DNA from: Thermatribacter velox | GTDB lineage: Bacteria; Atribacterota; Atribacteria; Atribacterales; Thermatribacteraceae | Length of the DNA stretch: 64,000 bases | NCBI RefSeq assembly: GCF_038396615.1 | Contig: NZ_CP121689.1 | Location: 1,748,001-1,812,000 of the forward strand | Direction: 5' to 3' | Program-made: the position numbers and the translations under genes | In this document: piece by piece, positions 34,467 to 43,283 of the stretch | How the letters are laid out: every line of letters begins with the position of its first letter | Position numbering within the stretch: the first letter of the stretch is position 1 | Notes under the pieces: generated by a model | Databases searched by the model: none | What the model saw: the letters and a program-made list of their open reading frames with translations, nothing else | Told to the model about the DNA's origin: nothing

Positions 34467-34541
34467 TGGAGCCTACGACCGGGATTGAACCGGTGACCTC
34501 ACCCTTACCAAGGGTGCGCTCTACCACTGAGCTACGCAGGC
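34467..34541 (-). tRNA. tRNA-Thr(GGT)
   Basis: Minus strand cloverleaf: acceptor GCCTGCG pairs with CGTAGGC, anticodon stem CACCC/GGGTG with loop TTGGTAA (anticodon GGT), T loop TTCAATC, CCA encoded. 75 bases including CCA. Confidence 0.95.
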
Positions 34542-34563
34542 ACCTTTTTAATTCTTCACTTTA

Positions 34564-34649
34564 TGGTGGGGAGGGTAGGATTCGAACCTACGAAGGCGAC
34601 AGCCGGCGGATTTACAGTCCGCTCCCTTTGTCCACTTGGGTACCTCCCC
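34564..34649 (-). tRNA. tRNA-Tyr(GTA)
   Basis: Minus strand: acceptor GGGGAGG/CCTCCCC, anticodon stem GCGGA/TCCGC with loop CTGTAAA (anticodon GTA), long variable arm CGGCTGTCGCC as in bacterial tRNA-Tyr, T loop TTCGAAT, encoded CCA. 86 bases. Confidence 0.95.
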
Positions 34650-34660
34650 ACAAAAAACCA

Positions 34661-34736
34661 TGGAGCCGGTGATCCGACTCGAACGGACGACCTGCTGATT
34701 ACAAATCAGCTGCTCTACCAGCTGAGCTACACCGGC
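34661..34736 (-). tRNA. tRNA-Thr(TGT)
   Basis: Minus strand: acceptor GCCGGTG/CACCGGC, anticodon stem GCTGA/TCAGC with loop TTTGTAA (anticodon TGT), T loop TTCGAGT, encoded CCA. First gene of the tRNA-tuf-rpmG unit, 76 bases. Confidence 0.95.
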
Positions 34737-34761
34737 ACAACTTTTCCGTTATGCCTGAATA

Positions 34762-34790
34762 AATATAAGGGATAGAGGGCAACATGTCAA
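34762..34790 (-). promoter_or_regulatory. Strong sigma-A-type promoter for tRNA-tuf-rpmG
   Basis: Minus strand TTGACA (34785-34790), 17-base spacer, TATATT (34762-34767), ending about 25 bases before the first tRNA. The -35 is perfect and the -10 near-perfect, as expected for stable-RNA operons. Confidence 0.85.
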
Positions 34791-34937
34791 GCAAAAATTA
34801 TGCACTCTAAACACAAGAAATTATTGTGACCACCAGAACGTCCTGGGAGAAAATGATTGCCACAAATTTGTAGTCCAATCTTTTATTCAAGAAGACTGAA
34901 TACTATCATATCCTTTTCAAAGAATGACCAGCTTTTA

Positions 34938-35041
34938 TGCTATAATCAAAACTAACTAAAAACACGAAAGGAGGGGGGATTTTATCCACAAAAATCCATC
35001 TTTCTTCGGTTCATTCCAAAACCATTAAGAGGAGGAGAAAA
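34938..35041 (+). promoter_or_regulatory. Extended -10 promoter and leader of the peptide-type ABC importer
   Basis: TGCTATAAT at 34938-34946 is an extended -10 with no good -35. The 34947-35041 leader holds a second purine-rich block, AAAGGAGGGGGG at 34967-34978, with no ATG, GTG or TTG after it at ribosome-binding distance, and the real ribosome site AAGAGGAGGAG before the ATG at 35042. The gap 34791-34937 between the divergent promoters holds no gene I can support. Confidence 0.5.
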
Positions 35042-36634
35042 ATGAGAAAAAAAGTTTTTCTGGCAATTTTAGTTGGCGTGGTGTTTTTGCTAAGTTCAGC
35101 GTTCGTTCTGGCTCAGGAACCCAAATACGGAGGTACCCTGGTTTTTGGAAGCGGTGGCGATGCTACTCGCCTGGACCCCGCTGATGTAACCGATGGGCTT
35201 TCTATCACCAGGACTGACAATATTTTTGAGGGCCTGGTTCAGTACAAGCCTGGAACCACCGAAATAGAGCCTTGCCTTGCCGAGCGCTGGGAAGTTTCCG
35301 AGGACGGACTGACCTTTACCTTTTACCTCCGCAAAGGCGTAAAATTCCATGATGGCACTGACTTCAACGCCGATGCTGTGGTTTACTCTTTCAAAAGACA
35401 ATTCGACCCCAACCACCCCTTCCACAAATACGGAGAATGGGCTTACTGGAAATGGATGTTCACCTCGGTAAAAGACGTGGTCAAAGTCGATGACTACACA
35501 GTTAAAATTATTCTCTCTGAGCCCTACGCTCCATTTTTGAGCAATCTGGCCATGTTTACTGTAGCCATCGTCAGTCCAACCGCCTGTGAAAAGTATGGGC
35601 CGGATTTCTTTAAAAATCCGGTGGGTACCGGTCCTTTCAAATTTGTGGAATGGGTCAAAGACGACCACATAACCTTGGAAGCTTTTGAAGACTACTGGCA
35701 GGGAAGACCCTATCTCGACCGTATTATCTTCAGAGTTATACCCGATCCCTCGGTACGCCTTCTGGAGCTTGAGAAAGGTTCCATAGATGCTATGGAATAC
35801 CCCAATCCCGACGACCTGGAGCGAATCAAAAACAACCCTGACCTGATGCTCCTTGAAGCCCCGGGCATTAACGTGGGATACCTTGCCATGAATATGGGAG
35901 AAGATACCCCTGGTTTCCAGAAACCATTCGGGGATGTGCGGGTGCGCAGAGCAATCAACCATGCCATCAACAAAGAAGCCATCGTGAAATACCTCTACAA
36001 AGATACTGCGATTGTAGCCAAAAACCCCATTCCGCCTACCATGTGGGGCTACAATGACGAAATAGAAGACTATGAGTACAACCCCGATAAAGCTCGTGAA
36101 TTACTCAAAGAAGCTGGATACCCCAACGGCTTTGAAACCACTCTCTGGGCTATGCCAGTGTCCCGTCCCTATATGTACGATCCTCCAAAAATTGCCGAGG
36201 CCATCCAGGCAGACCTGGAAGCGGTAGGCATCAAGGCTAACATTTACACCGTAGAGTGGGGAACTTACCTGCAGGAAACCGAAGCTGGAAAACACCCCAT
36301 GTGTCTTCTGGGCTGGACCGGTGATAACGGTGACCCGGATAACTTCCTTTATGTGCTACTTGACAAAGACAACGCCATCGTGGGAAGCGCAGGAAACGTA
36401 GCTTTTTACCGCAACGACGAACTTCACGAAATACTGATCAAGGCTCAAAGAACTTACGACCAGGAAGAACGAATCAAGCTTTACAAAAAAGCTCAGGAAA
36501 TAATTCACAACGATGCGCCCTGGGTACCTATAGCTCACGCCAAAAACCAGATGGTGTTCAAAAAAGATGTTAAGGGATATGTGCTTCATCCCCTGGACCG
36601 TAAGTTCTTTTACACCACCTGGCTGGATCGCTAA
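35042..36634 (+). CDS. ABC transporter substrate-binding protein, family 5 (DppA/OppA-like)
   Basis: The 530-residue protein has a signal peptide (1-24, ending FVLA) and the SBP_bac_5 body: GGTLVFGSGGDATRLDPAD at the mature N-terminus, LAERWEVSEDGLTFTFYLRKGVKFHDG, and DVRVRRAINHAINKEAIVKYL. It would capture oligopeptides in the periplasm, although in thermophiles this family often binds oligosaccharides. Cysteine after the signal is absent, so it is not a lipoprotein. It heads a five-gene importer operon and is followed by a hairpin that may lower expression of the membrane genes. Confidence 0.92.
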   Translation: MRKKVFLAILVGVVFLLSSAFVLAQEPKYGGTLVFGSGGDATRLDPADVTDGLSITRTDNIFEGLVQYKPGTTEIEPCLAERWEVSEDGLTFTFYLRKGVKFHDGTDFNADAVVYSFKRQFDPNHPFHKYGEWAYWKWMFTSVKDVVKVDDYTVKIILSEPYAPFLSNLAMFTVAIVSPTACEKYGPDFFKNPVGTGPFKFVEWVKDDHITLEAFEDYWQGRPYLDRIIFRVIPDPSVRLLELEKGSIDAMEYPNPDDLERIKNNPDLMLLEAPGINVGYLAMNMGEDTPGFQKPFGDVRVRRAINHAINKEAIVKYLYKDTAIVAKNPIPPTMWGYNDEIEDYEYNPDKARELLKEAGYPNGFETTLWAMPVSRPYMYDPPKIAEAIQADLEAVGIKANIYTVEWGTYLQETEAGKHPMCLLGWTGDNGDPDNFLYVLLDKDNAIVGSAGNVAFYRNDELHEILIKAQRTYDQEERIKLYKKAQEIIHNDAPWVPIAHAKNQMVFKKDVKGYVLHPLDRKFFYTTWLDR

Positions 36635-36663
36635 AATGAGGGGGCATTTTTGCCCCCCATTTT
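36633..36663 (+). terminator. Intra-operon hairpin between binding protein and permease genes
   Basis: AAAATG-A-GGGGGCA (36633-36646) pairs with TGCCCCC-C-ATTTT (36651-36663) around TTTT, with one bulged A, starting at the binding-protein stop codon and followed by a T-rich run. It looks like an attenuator or 3'-end stabiliser that raises the ratio of binding protein to permease. Confidence 0.7.
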
Positions 36664-36685
36664 ATCTTAGTCATGGTGAATGCTT

Positions 36686-37690
36686 ATGAAGCGGTATATT
36701 ATCAAAAGGCTGTTGCTTCTTATACCAGTGCTTTTTGGAGTTTCCATAATTGTTTTTGTCGTGGTGCGCCTGGCACCAGGCGATCCTGCCCGGATACTTG
36801 CTGGTGAACACGCTTCCCCCGAGTACGTGGAAGCGATGCGTACCAAGTGGCAGCTTGACAAGCCTCTTTATATTCAGTATTTGGTATGGCTACGTAATCT
36901 ACTCAGGGGAGACTTGGGCCGTTCCATTGCCACCCGCTCCCCGGTGCTTGAAGAAATTCTGCAGCGTTTCCCAGCAACCCTGGAACTCTCCATTGCCGCT
37001 ATGCTCTTTGCAATCGTGGTGGGCATCGCTGCGGGAGTTACTGCAGCGGTAAAGCAATACTCCTTCTGGGACTACTTTTCAATGACCGGGGCACTTTTCG
37101 GAGTTTCCATGCCCGTTTTCTGGCTGGGTCTTATGCTCATGTTTATTTTCGGTCTGGAACTGGATTGGCTTCCGGTTTCAGGGAGAATCGATGTTGGAGT
37201 AAACTTAAAAGTCATCACCGGGCTTTATCTTCTGGATTCTCTGTTAACCCTGAACAAAACAGCATTTTTGAGCGCCCTCTCCCATCTCATTTTACCCAGT
37301 ATTGCTCTGGGTACCATACCTATGGCACTCATTGCTCGCATGACCCGCTCGGCAATGCTTGAGGTAATCCGCCAGGATTTTATCCGCACCGAACGGGCCA
37401 AGGGGCTTCCCGAAAAAATGGTCATCTATAAGCATGCGCTAAAAAATGCCCTGATACCCATCGTCACAGTAATTGGCATGGAATTTGGGCTTTTGCTTGG
37501 CGGGGCCATTCTCACTGAAACCGTTTTTTCCTGGCCTGGCCTTGGCCGCTACACGGTTGATGCCGTCTACGCTCGGGATTATCCAGCCATCCAGGGAGCA
37601 GTGCTGTTTATTGCTTTCGTGTTTGTGGTAGTCAACCTGGCAACCGACGTTTTATATGCCTATCTCAATCCCAGAATACGGTATCAATAA
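36686..37690 (+). CDS. ABC transporter permease, DppB-like
   Basis: The 334-residue inner-membrane protein has six predicted helices. It begins MKRYIIKRLLLLIPVLFGVSIIVFVVVRLAPGDP in the usual DppB manner (shown in part: MKRYIIKRLLLLIPV) and carries the EAA-loop pattern ERAKGLPEKMVIYKHALKNAL near residue 230, which contacts the ATPase. ATG at 36686 is preferred (GGTGA 6 bases upstream) over the ATG at 36680. It forms the channel with the DppC-like protein encoded next. Confidence 0.92.
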   Translation: MKRYIIKRLLLLIPVLFGVSIIVFVVVRLAPGDPARILAGEHASPEYVEAMRTKWQLDKPLYIQYLVWLRNLLRGDLGRSIATRSPVLEEILQRFPATLELSIAAMLFAIVVGIAAGVTAAVKQYSFWDYFSMTGALFGVSMPVFWLGLMLMFIFGLELDWLPVSGRIDVGVNLKVITGLYLLDSLLTLNKTAFLSALSHLILPSIALGTIPMALIARMTRSAMLEVIRQDFIRTERAKGLPEKMVIYKHALKNALIPIVTVIGMEFGLLLGGAILTETVFSWPGLGRYTVDAVYARDYPAIQGAVLFIAFVFVVVNLATDVLYAYLNPRIRYQ

Positions 37691-37691
37691 G

Positions 37692-38567
37692 ATGACGAAG
37701 AGCAACATAGCCAAGCTACAGGGATACTGGTACTTTTTAAAGAAAAACAAATCTGCCCTGGCGGGTCTGATTATTTTGATTGTTCTCCTCTTTGTGGCTC
37801 TGTTTGCCCCTTACCTTGCTCCCAACGACCCCTTGCAGCGCAGCCTGGCCCATCGCCTGTTACCAGGTTTCTGGGCTGGCAAAGAATACGCGCAGTTTCC
37901 CTTGGGCACCGATTACCTGGGACGCTGCATCCTTTCCCGTATCATCTGGGGTACCCGTACTTCACTTTCGGTAGGCTTTATCGCTGTGGGTATATCTACT
38001 CTGATAGGCCTGGTGCTGGGGCTTCTGGGAGGGTACTTTGGTGGAAAAATCGATACCTTTTTGATGCGTATCGTGGATATTATGTTTGCCTTTCCCAGTA
38101 TCCTCCTTGCCATCACCATCATGGCTGCACTTGGTCCAGGGCTTGAGAAGGCAATGATTGCCATAGGCATTGTTTACTCTCCACAAATGGCCAGAGTGAC
38201 CAGAAGCGCTGTGCTGGTAATCCGGGAGATGGATTACATTCAGGCCGAAAAAGCTCTGGGCGCTTCCCATTTGCGGATTATCTGGCACCACATTCTACCC
38301 AATTCTCTGGCCCCAGTTATTGTCTACTCAACCCTGAGCGTGGCCAACGCCATCCTGGATGCTGCGGCTTTGGGCTTTTTAGGGCTTGGTGCCTTACCCC
38401 CCACCCCAGAGTGGGGTGCCATGCTTTCTAACAGCAGGCAGTTTTTGCTTTCTGGGGCCTGGTGGGCAGCCACCTTCCCCGGGTTGGCCATTATGATTTC
38501 AGTGCTGGGACTCAATCTTCTGGGAGATGGACTTCGGGATATTCTGGACCCCAGATTGAGGGTGTGA
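37692..38567 (+). CDS. ABC transporter permease, DppC-like
   Basis: The 291-residue permease has an N-terminal cytoplasmic OppC_N-type segment (WYFLKKNKSALAGLIIL), the LGTDYLGRCILSRIIWGTRTSL motif and the EAA loop QAEKALGASHLRIIWHHILPN. It forms the second half of the pore. The ATG lies one base after the DppB stop. It ends in a TGATG overlap with the first ATPase gene. Confidence 0.93.
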   Translation: MTKSNIAKLQGYWYFLKKNKSALAGLIILIVLLFVALFAPYLAPNDPLQRSLAHRLLPGFWAGKEYAQFPLGTDYLGRCILSRIIWGTRTSLSVGFIAVGISTLIGLVLGLLGGYFGGKIDTFLMRIVDIMFAFPSILLAITIMAALGPGLEKAMIAIGIVYSPQMARVTRSAVLVIREMDYIQAEKALGASHLRIIWHHILPNSLAPVIVYSTLSVANAILDAAALGFLGLGALPPTPEWGAMLSNSRQFLLSGAWWAATFPGLAIMISVLGLNLLGDGLRDILDPRLRV

Positions 38568-39541
38568 TGATGAATCTGGTTCCTTTACTGGAAATAAAAA
38601 ATCTGAAAACTTACCTTAAAACACCTCGCGGCACGGTCAGAGCAGTGGACGGCGTAAGCCTGGAAATCTTTCCTGGAGAAACCATGGGTCTTGTAGGGGA
38701 ATCAGGGTGCGGAAAAAGCATGACCGCTTTGTCAATACTGAAACTGTATCCCCAACCCCAGGGGAAAATCGTGGCAGGAGAAATCTTCTTTGAGGGTCAG
38801 AACCTGGTGCCACTCAAAGAGGAAGAAATGTGGAAAATACGTGGCAAGAAAATCTCTATGGTTTTTCAGGAGCCGATGACTTCTCTGGACCCGGTATTCC
38901 CGGTTGGAGAAGAAATCATGGAAGTTTTGCGTATTCATGAAGCAATGTCGCCTGCTACAGCCAGAGAAAAAGCGATTGAAATGCTTCGCTTGGTCAGAAT
39001 ACCTGAGCCAGAAAGGATATTCCACAGTTACCCCCACCAGCTCTCGGGAGGAATGCGACAGCGGGTAATGATTGCCATAGCTTTAGCCTGTCGTCCCAGA
39101 CTGCTTCTTGCCGATGAGCCCACCACGGCGCTGGACGTGACCATTCAAGCCCAGATTCTGGAGCTCATTGAGGAACTCAAAGAAGAACTGCACACGGCAG
39201 TGCTCCTGATTACCCATGACCTGGGGGTGGTAGCCGAAACCTGCCAGAGGGTAGCCGTGATGTATGCGGGTAAAATCGTTGAAAAAGCCCAGGTATTCGA
39301 GCTATTTGATAATCCCCTGCATCCTTATACTCGGGCATTGCTTGCTTCTATACCTCACATAGAAGAAGAGAAAGAGGCTCTGGAAAGCATCCCAGGCAGT
39401 GTGCCTGACCTTTTGAACCCTCCTTCTGGTTGTCGTTTTCATCCCCGTTGTCTGCAAGCCTTTGAGCGCTGCCGGAAAGAAGAACCGCAGCTTAAAGAAA
39501 AGGAGGAAAAACACTGGGTAGCATGTCATCTTTACTCCTGA
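38567..39541 (+). CDS. ABC transporter ATPase, DppD-like
   Basis: The 324-residue ATPase has Walker [10 protein letters not shown]-loop [13 protein letters not shown], signature LSGGMRQRV, Walker [14 protein letters not shown] and H-loop [10 protein letters not shown]. The C-terminal oligopeptide-ABC extension with CRFHPRC...C pattern is present, a region that binds a [4Fe-4S] cluster in some DppD/OppD proteins. ATG at 38567 overlaps the permease stop by one base; GAGGGTG precedes it. It overlaps the next ATPase gene by 19 bases. Confidence 0.93.
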   Translation: MMNLVPLLEIKNLKTYLKTPRGTVRAVDGVSLEIFPGETMGLVGESGCGKSMTALSILKLYPQPQGKIVAGEIFFEGQNLVPLKEEEMWKIRGKKISMVFQEPMTSLDPVFPVGEEIMEVLRIHEAMSPATAREKAIEMLRLVRIPEPERIFHSYPHQLSGGMRQRVMIAIALACRPRLLLADEPTTALDVTIQAQILELIEELKEELHTAVLLITHDLGVVAETCQRVAVMYAGKIVEKAQVFELFDNPLHPYTRALLASIPHIEEEKEALESIPGSVPDLLNPPSGCRFHPRCLQAFERCRKEEPQLKEKEEKHWVACHLYS

Positions 39542-40491
39542 AGGTCAACAATCTTTCCAAAAAGTTTTTTGTGAAAAGCGAGCAATTCTCGGAAACGCTC
39601 ACCATTGACGCAGTAAACGCTGTCTCGCTTTCCATTAACCAGGGCGAAGTGATGGCCCTGGTTGGAGAATCGGGATGCGGGAAAAGCACCTTAGGACGCT
39701 GTATCCTGCGTCTGGAAGAACCTGACACCGGAGAAGTGTTTTTTAAAAACCAAAATATCTTAGCTCTTCCTCTTCGAGAGTTGAAAACCTACCGCCAGAA
39801 AATGCAAATCATTTTTCAAGACCCCTTTGCTTCGCTGAACCCCCGCAAATCCATTCGATTTATCCTGGAAGAACCTCTCCTCATTCACGGGATAAAAAAC
39901 CGCAAGGAACGGCAGGAAAAGGTGTTGATGATAGCTGAAAAAGTGGGTTTAAGCCCTGGTGATTTAGACCGTTTTCCCCACGAGTTTTCGGGAGGCCAGA
40001 GGCAGAGAGTGGGCATAGCCCGAGCACTGATTTTACAACCCGACTTCATTGTGTGCGATGAACCAGTATCTGCACTGGACGTTTCCATTCAAGCCCAGAT
40101 ACTCAACCTCCTTTCCACTCTACAGAAGGAAATGCAGTTGACCTACCTCTTCATTTCTCACGACCTTTCCGTGGTGAAACACATCAGCAATCGAGTGGCA
40201 GTTATGTATCTGGGTAAAATCGTCGAAGTGGCACCCAAAAAAGAACTCTTTGAAAACCCCCTGCATCCCTATACCCGGGCACTGCTTGCTTCCATACCCA
40301 TACCCAATCCACGGAAAAGACGCAAAAAAATCCTGCTTCAGGGCGACCCACCCAGTCCTACCAAACCTCCTCGGGGTTGTCGTTTCCATACCCGTTGTCC
40401 AGAAAAAATGCCCATCTGCTCTGAAGAAGAACCGCTTCTCTGGGAAACCAAACCAGACCACCAGGTGGCTTGTCATCTTTTTCCCAGCTGA
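39523..40491 (+). CDS. ABC transporter ATPase, DppF-like
   Basis: The 322-residue partner ATPase has Walker [10 protein letters not shown], signature FSGGQRQRV, Walker B FIVCDEPVSALDV, H-loop ISHDLSVVKH and the same C-terminal CRFHTRCPEKMPIC motif. It forms a heterodimer with the DppD-like subunit and energises import. It ends 19 bases before the YdcF-like gene, which may be co-transcribed. Confidence 0.93.
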   Translation: MSSLLLKVNNLSKKFFVKSEQFSETLTIDAVNAVSLSINQGEVMALVGESGCGKSTLGRCILRLEEPDTGEVFFKNQNILALPLRELKTYRQKMQIIFQDPFASLNPRKSIRFILEEPLLIHGIKNRKERQEKVLMIAEKVGLSPGDLDRFPHEFSGGQRQRVGIARALILQPDFIVCDEPVSALDVSIQAQILNLLSTLQKEMQLTYLFISHDLSVVKHISNRVAVMYLGKIVEVAPKKELFENPLHPYTRALLASIPIPNPRKRRKKILLQGDPPSPTKPPRGCRFHTRCPEKMPICSEEEPLLWETKPDHQVACHLFPS

Positions 40492-40510
40492 GCACTCAGG
40501 AGTAACAGTG

Positions 40511-41260
40511 ATGGGGTTCTACTTCCAGAAAGCATTGGGAGCCATGCTCGATGTGCCTGGCATTTTGATAACTGTCATTCTGGTCCTGCTCTTTTTCACC
40601 TGGAAAAAGAAAAGCTCATGCCGGCATTTCCTGCTTTTTCTGGCTATTTTCACCTATCTTTTATCAAGTGGATGGGTAGCAAAAATTTTAGAGCCTGAAT
40701 ACCCGGAAACCAGGAAACCACCTTCTCCTCCTCAGGCAATTGTGGTTCTGGGTGGTGGTAGTCTCCGTGGAAACAATGCCCATTTACCCGGTCCTTATTC
40801 GATGCTACGCCTCAACAAAGCGTTCACTCTGTGGAAAGAAGGAAAGCCCCTGCTTATCCTAAGCGGTGGCAGTCCATGGGGAGAGAAAGTGCCAAGCGAA
40901 GCCAGAGCGATGCAAGCAGTACTCAGGGCATGGGGGGTACCTGAAGAAAAAATGCTCCTGGAAGAACACTCGAGAACCACCTGGGAAAACGCTCGGGAAG
41001 TGGCCCAAAAGGTTAGAGAACTTGGCATAAAGAGCCTTTACCTGGTAACTTCTGGGGTACACCTGAAAAGAGCGTTGCTTGCCTTCGGGCACTTCTTACC
41101 CGAAGTAAGCATTTATCCTGTGAGTGCACACCCTGCCTATGATAGAGACCCGCTCTCTTTCGAAGATTTCCTTCCCTCTCTGAAGGCCTTCGTAGCCATT
41201 GCCCAGATTTTCCACGAAGAACTGGGCTATCTCCCCTACTGGCTCCGACTGCGCTTTTAG
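40511..41260 (+). CDS. YdcF/SanA/ElyC-like DUF218 membrane protein
   Basis: The 249-residue protein has two N-terminal membrane helices (about 12-28 and 35-52) and a DUF218 domain: AIVVLGGG, then RLNKAFTLWKEGKPLLILSGG, EARAMQAVLRAWGVPEEKMLLEEHSRTTWENA (recognised in part) and LVTSGVHLKRAL. Family members such as ElyC and SanA affect peptidoglycan and envelope integrity; the biochemical role is unsettled. ATG at 40511 has AGGAG 8 bases upstream. It overlaps the convergent eamA-like gene by four bases. Confidence 0.85.
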   Translation: MGFYFQKALGAMLDVPGILITVILVLLFFTWKKKSSCRHFLLFLAIFTYLLSSGWVAKILEPEYPETRKPPSPPQAIVVLGGGSLRGNNAHLPGPYSMLRLNKAFTLWKEGKPLLILSGGSPWGEKVPSEARAMQAVLRAWGVPEEKMLLEEHSRTTWENAREVAQKVRELGIKSLYLVTSGVHLKRALLAFGHFLPEVSIYPVSAHPAYDRDPLSFEDFLPSLKAFVAIAQIFHEELGYLPYWLRLRF

Positions 41261-42168
41261 CGGAGCCAAAAAGGTAACCCACCTTTGCGCTGGGAAAGCA
41301 AAAGACCTATGGCTATCAACAGTATGCCTATCAGTGCATTCAGGTTCAAAGTTTCCCGGTAAAACATCCAGGCAGCCAGGACTCCGAAAACCTGAATCAA
41401 AAACTGGTAGGAAACCGTACGGGAAGCACCAAGAACCCTGACTCCATTGTGCCAGAATACGTAAGCAAGGACCATAGCGGGAACCGTTCCATAAAAGAGT
41501 GAACCTAAAACACTCAGGTCAATCTGGTTCCAGGGAGCTCTCACCAGTGAGAGTAACGAAGTGGGAAGCATCCACAGAACGCCAAAAATTACACTCCAGG
41601 TGCTCACCTTGAGAGGAGAATAGCTGGTCAGCATTTTTTTGCTCAAGTAGGAGTAAAAACCCCAACACATTGCTGCAATAAGGGTGAGTAGATCTCCTTT
41701 CAGGACATCTCCTTTCAGATAGGCTCCGGTTTCTCCCTGCTGAACCAGGAAAATAACTCCCCCAAAACCCAGTCCCACTCCCAAAAGATTTACCCAACTC
41801 ACCAGTTCTTCCCGTCGCAAAAAAGCAGTGAGCGTTACCACCACCGGGCTCAAAGAAAGAATGAGAACCGAATGTGAAGCCAGACTCAACTGTAACCCCA
41901 TACTCCAGAGTGGCTGATAGATGCCAAACCCTATCAAACCCAAAAGCAGAAAATAGAATACATCTTCACGCCGAATCCAGGGATCATTCTCATAGCGAGA
42001 GAGTGTTAAAAAGAGAAGTGGAGCGCCTACCAGAAAACGCAAAAGTGCAAAAGAAAGGGGGCCAAAGAGCATAACCCCCCACTTCACAACACTAAAGTTA
42101 AAACCCCAAATTACAGAGACAACGAAGAGGAGAAAATGGGGATTGTATTTTTCGAGGGTAGATTCCAT
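41257..42168 (-). CDS. EamA-family (DMT) transporter
   Basis: The 303-residue protein has ten predicted helices in two EamA repeats: the first begins FLLFVVSVIWGFNFSVVKWG and the second LLTLIAAMCWGFYSYLSKK. Members export or import amino acids, nucleosides or drugs. The ATG at 42168 lacks a clear ribosome site; a TTG at 42183 lies inside the rplL terminator. It sits where rpoB would normally follow rplL, and may depend on read-through from the ribosomal operon. Substrate unknown. Confidence 0.85.
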   Translation of the reverse strand: MESTLEKYNPHFLLFVVSVIWGFNFSVVKWGVMLFGPLSFALLRFLVGAPLLFLTLSRYENDPWIRREDVFYFLLLGLIGFGIYQPLWSMGLQLSLASHSVLILSLSPVVVTLTAFLRREELVSWVNLLGVGLGFGGVIFLVQQGETGAYLKGDVLKGDLLTLIAAMCWGFYSYLSKKMLTSYSPLKVSTWSVIFGVLWMLPTSLLSLVRAPWNQIDLSVLGSLFYGTVPAMVLAYVFWHNGVRVLGASRTVSYQFLIQVFGVLAAWMFYRETLNLNALIGILLIAIGLLLSQRKGGLPFWLR

Positions 42169-42181
42169 TTTTTTCTTTGGC

Positions 42182-42216
42182 AAAGAAAAGGGAAGCGTAG
42201 CGCTTCCCTTTTCTTT
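42182..42216 (-). terminator. Intrinsic terminator after rplL
   Basis: A perfect 16-base stem (42182-42197 with 42201-42216) around a three-base loop, starting at the rplL stop codon, with a T-rich tail (TTTTCTTTG) in the minus-strand direction. It would stop most ribosomal operon transcription. Confidence 0.8.
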
Positions 42217-42593
42217 TACTTAATCTCTACCTCAGCACCAACTGCTTCCAGTTTGGCTTTGATTTCCTCTGCCTCGTTTTTGCTCACACCCTCTTTAATG
42301 GGTTTAGGAGCACTATCGACCAGCTCCTTAGCCTCCTTGAGGCCCAAACCGGTGATAGCACGAACTTCCTTAACAACCTGCAGCTTCTGAGAGCCTGCAC
42401 TCTTCAAAATGACATCAAACTCGGTCTTCTCTTCCTCTTTTGCTGCGCCTTCTCCTGCAGCAGGTGCTGCTGCCACCTGAGCAACGGGCATCGCTGCTGA
42501 AACACCAAATTTCTCTTCGAGCGCTTTAACCAGCTCAGCGAGCTCAAGAACCGTCATCTTTTCAATAGCTTCAATAATTTCTTCCTTGGTCAT
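42216..42593 (-). CDS. rplL: 50S ribosomal protein L7/L12
   Basis: The 125-residue stalk protein has the N-terminal dimerisation part ([19 protein letters not shown]), an Ala/Glu-rich hinge (about 38-53) and the C-terminal domain with [20 protein letters not shown], which binds translation factors. GGGAGG precedes the ATG. It follows rplJ by 21 bases and is closed by a terminator; rpoB does not follow. Confidence 0.97.
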   Translation of the reverse strand: MTKEEIIEAIEKMTVLELAELVKALEEKFGVSAAMPVAQVAAAPAAGEGAAKEEEKTEFDVILKSAGSQKLQVVKEVRAITGLGLKEAKELVDSAPKPIKEGVSKNEAEEIKAKLEAVGAEVEIK

Positions 42594-42614
42594 GGTAAAA
42601 GTTCCTCCCTTCTT

Positions 42615-43133
42615 CTATTGCTTTTTCTCTTCAATGGCCTTTAAGACCCACACCAAACTCCGCAAAACACCCTGAAGCACGCCAACCAGGCCACTGAGCG
42701 GAGCGGCAATACCACCCACCACTCTGGCAACCAGCTCTTCCCGGGAAGGTAAACTGGCCAGGTTCTTCACGTCGTCAACGCCAATTTGCTTTTTCTCCAA
42801 CCAGCCACCTTTGATTATCACTATCTCGGGAAGCTTTTTGGAAAACTCGTTCAACTTCTTAGCCACCTGCACTGCGTCCTGGTACGCAAAAGCAAAAGCA
42901 TTTTGCCCTTTCAAAAGCTGGTCGTCAAAGGGAATATTTGCTTTCTGAAGAGCGATTCTGGCCAGGGTGTTCTTAATTACTTTCATTTCTCCGCTTGCTT
43001 CACGCAAGCTTCTGCGCAGTTCCTCTGCACTCTGGACGTTCAAACCATGATAGCTGAAAACGTAAACCGCCTGGCTCTCCTGGAGCTTGCGGTATACTTC
43101 TTCTATTATGGTGGCTTTTTCCCTCTTTTCCAA
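42615..43133 (-). CDS. rplJ: 50S ribosomal protein L10
   Basis: The 172-residue stalk base protein starts at TTG with GGGGG 7 bases upstream. It shows SYHGLNVQSAEELRRSLRE, MKVIKNTLARIAL and a C-terminal helical region that holds the L7/L12 dimers. L10-L12 normally bind their own mRNA leader; that leader lies directly upstream here. Confidence 0.95.
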   Translation of the reverse strand: MEKREKATIIEEVYRKLQESQAVYVFSYHGLNVQSAEELRRSLREASGEMKVIKNTLARIALQKANIPFDDQLLKGQNAFAFAYQDAVQVAKKLNEFSKKLPEIVIIKGGWLEKKQIGVDDVKNLASLPSREELVARVVGGIAAPLSGLVGVLQGVLRSLVWVLKAIEEKKQ

Positions 43134-43283
43134 TTTTTAACCCCCTTTCTTTAAAAGAAGTAAACAACAAAAAAGCTCCCCGCGGGAGCTCTGTATCTTT
43201 GCCTCCCCGGGATTTTTAAGCCCTTGGCCCCCGGTTCTCCGGCAATCAGCCGGTATTTATTTCGTACAAAAATAGTCTTAAAC
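43134..43283 (-). ncRNA. L10-leader-like autoregulatory region
   Basis: The 150 bases between rplA and rplJ are gene-free and GC-rich with several inverted repeats on the minus strand, including CCGGCTGATTGCCGG and an attenuator-like stem AGCTCCC-GCG-GGGAGCT (43174-43190) followed by six T. Position and architecture match the ribosomal L10 leader that L10-L12 bind to repress rplJL. I have not matched the kink-turn consensus base by base. Confidence 0.65.
43168..43190 (-). terminator. Attenuator hairpin upstream of rplJ
   Basis: Minus-strand stem AGCTCCC/GGGAGCT with loop GCG, followed by TTTTTTG. It lies 35 bases before the rplJ start and could terminate transcription between rplA and rplJ. 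Confidence 0.7.

Noticed and set aside
34791-34937. A gene or small RNA between the tRNA and importer promoters
   Set aside because: AT-rich with no open frame carrying a ribosome site, no tRNA fold and no strong hairpin.
35096-35962. A 288-codon minus-strand frame inside the substrate-binding protein gene
   Set aside because: Antisense shadow; it has no ribosome site and no family pattern, while the plus-strand gene has a signal peptide and family motifs.
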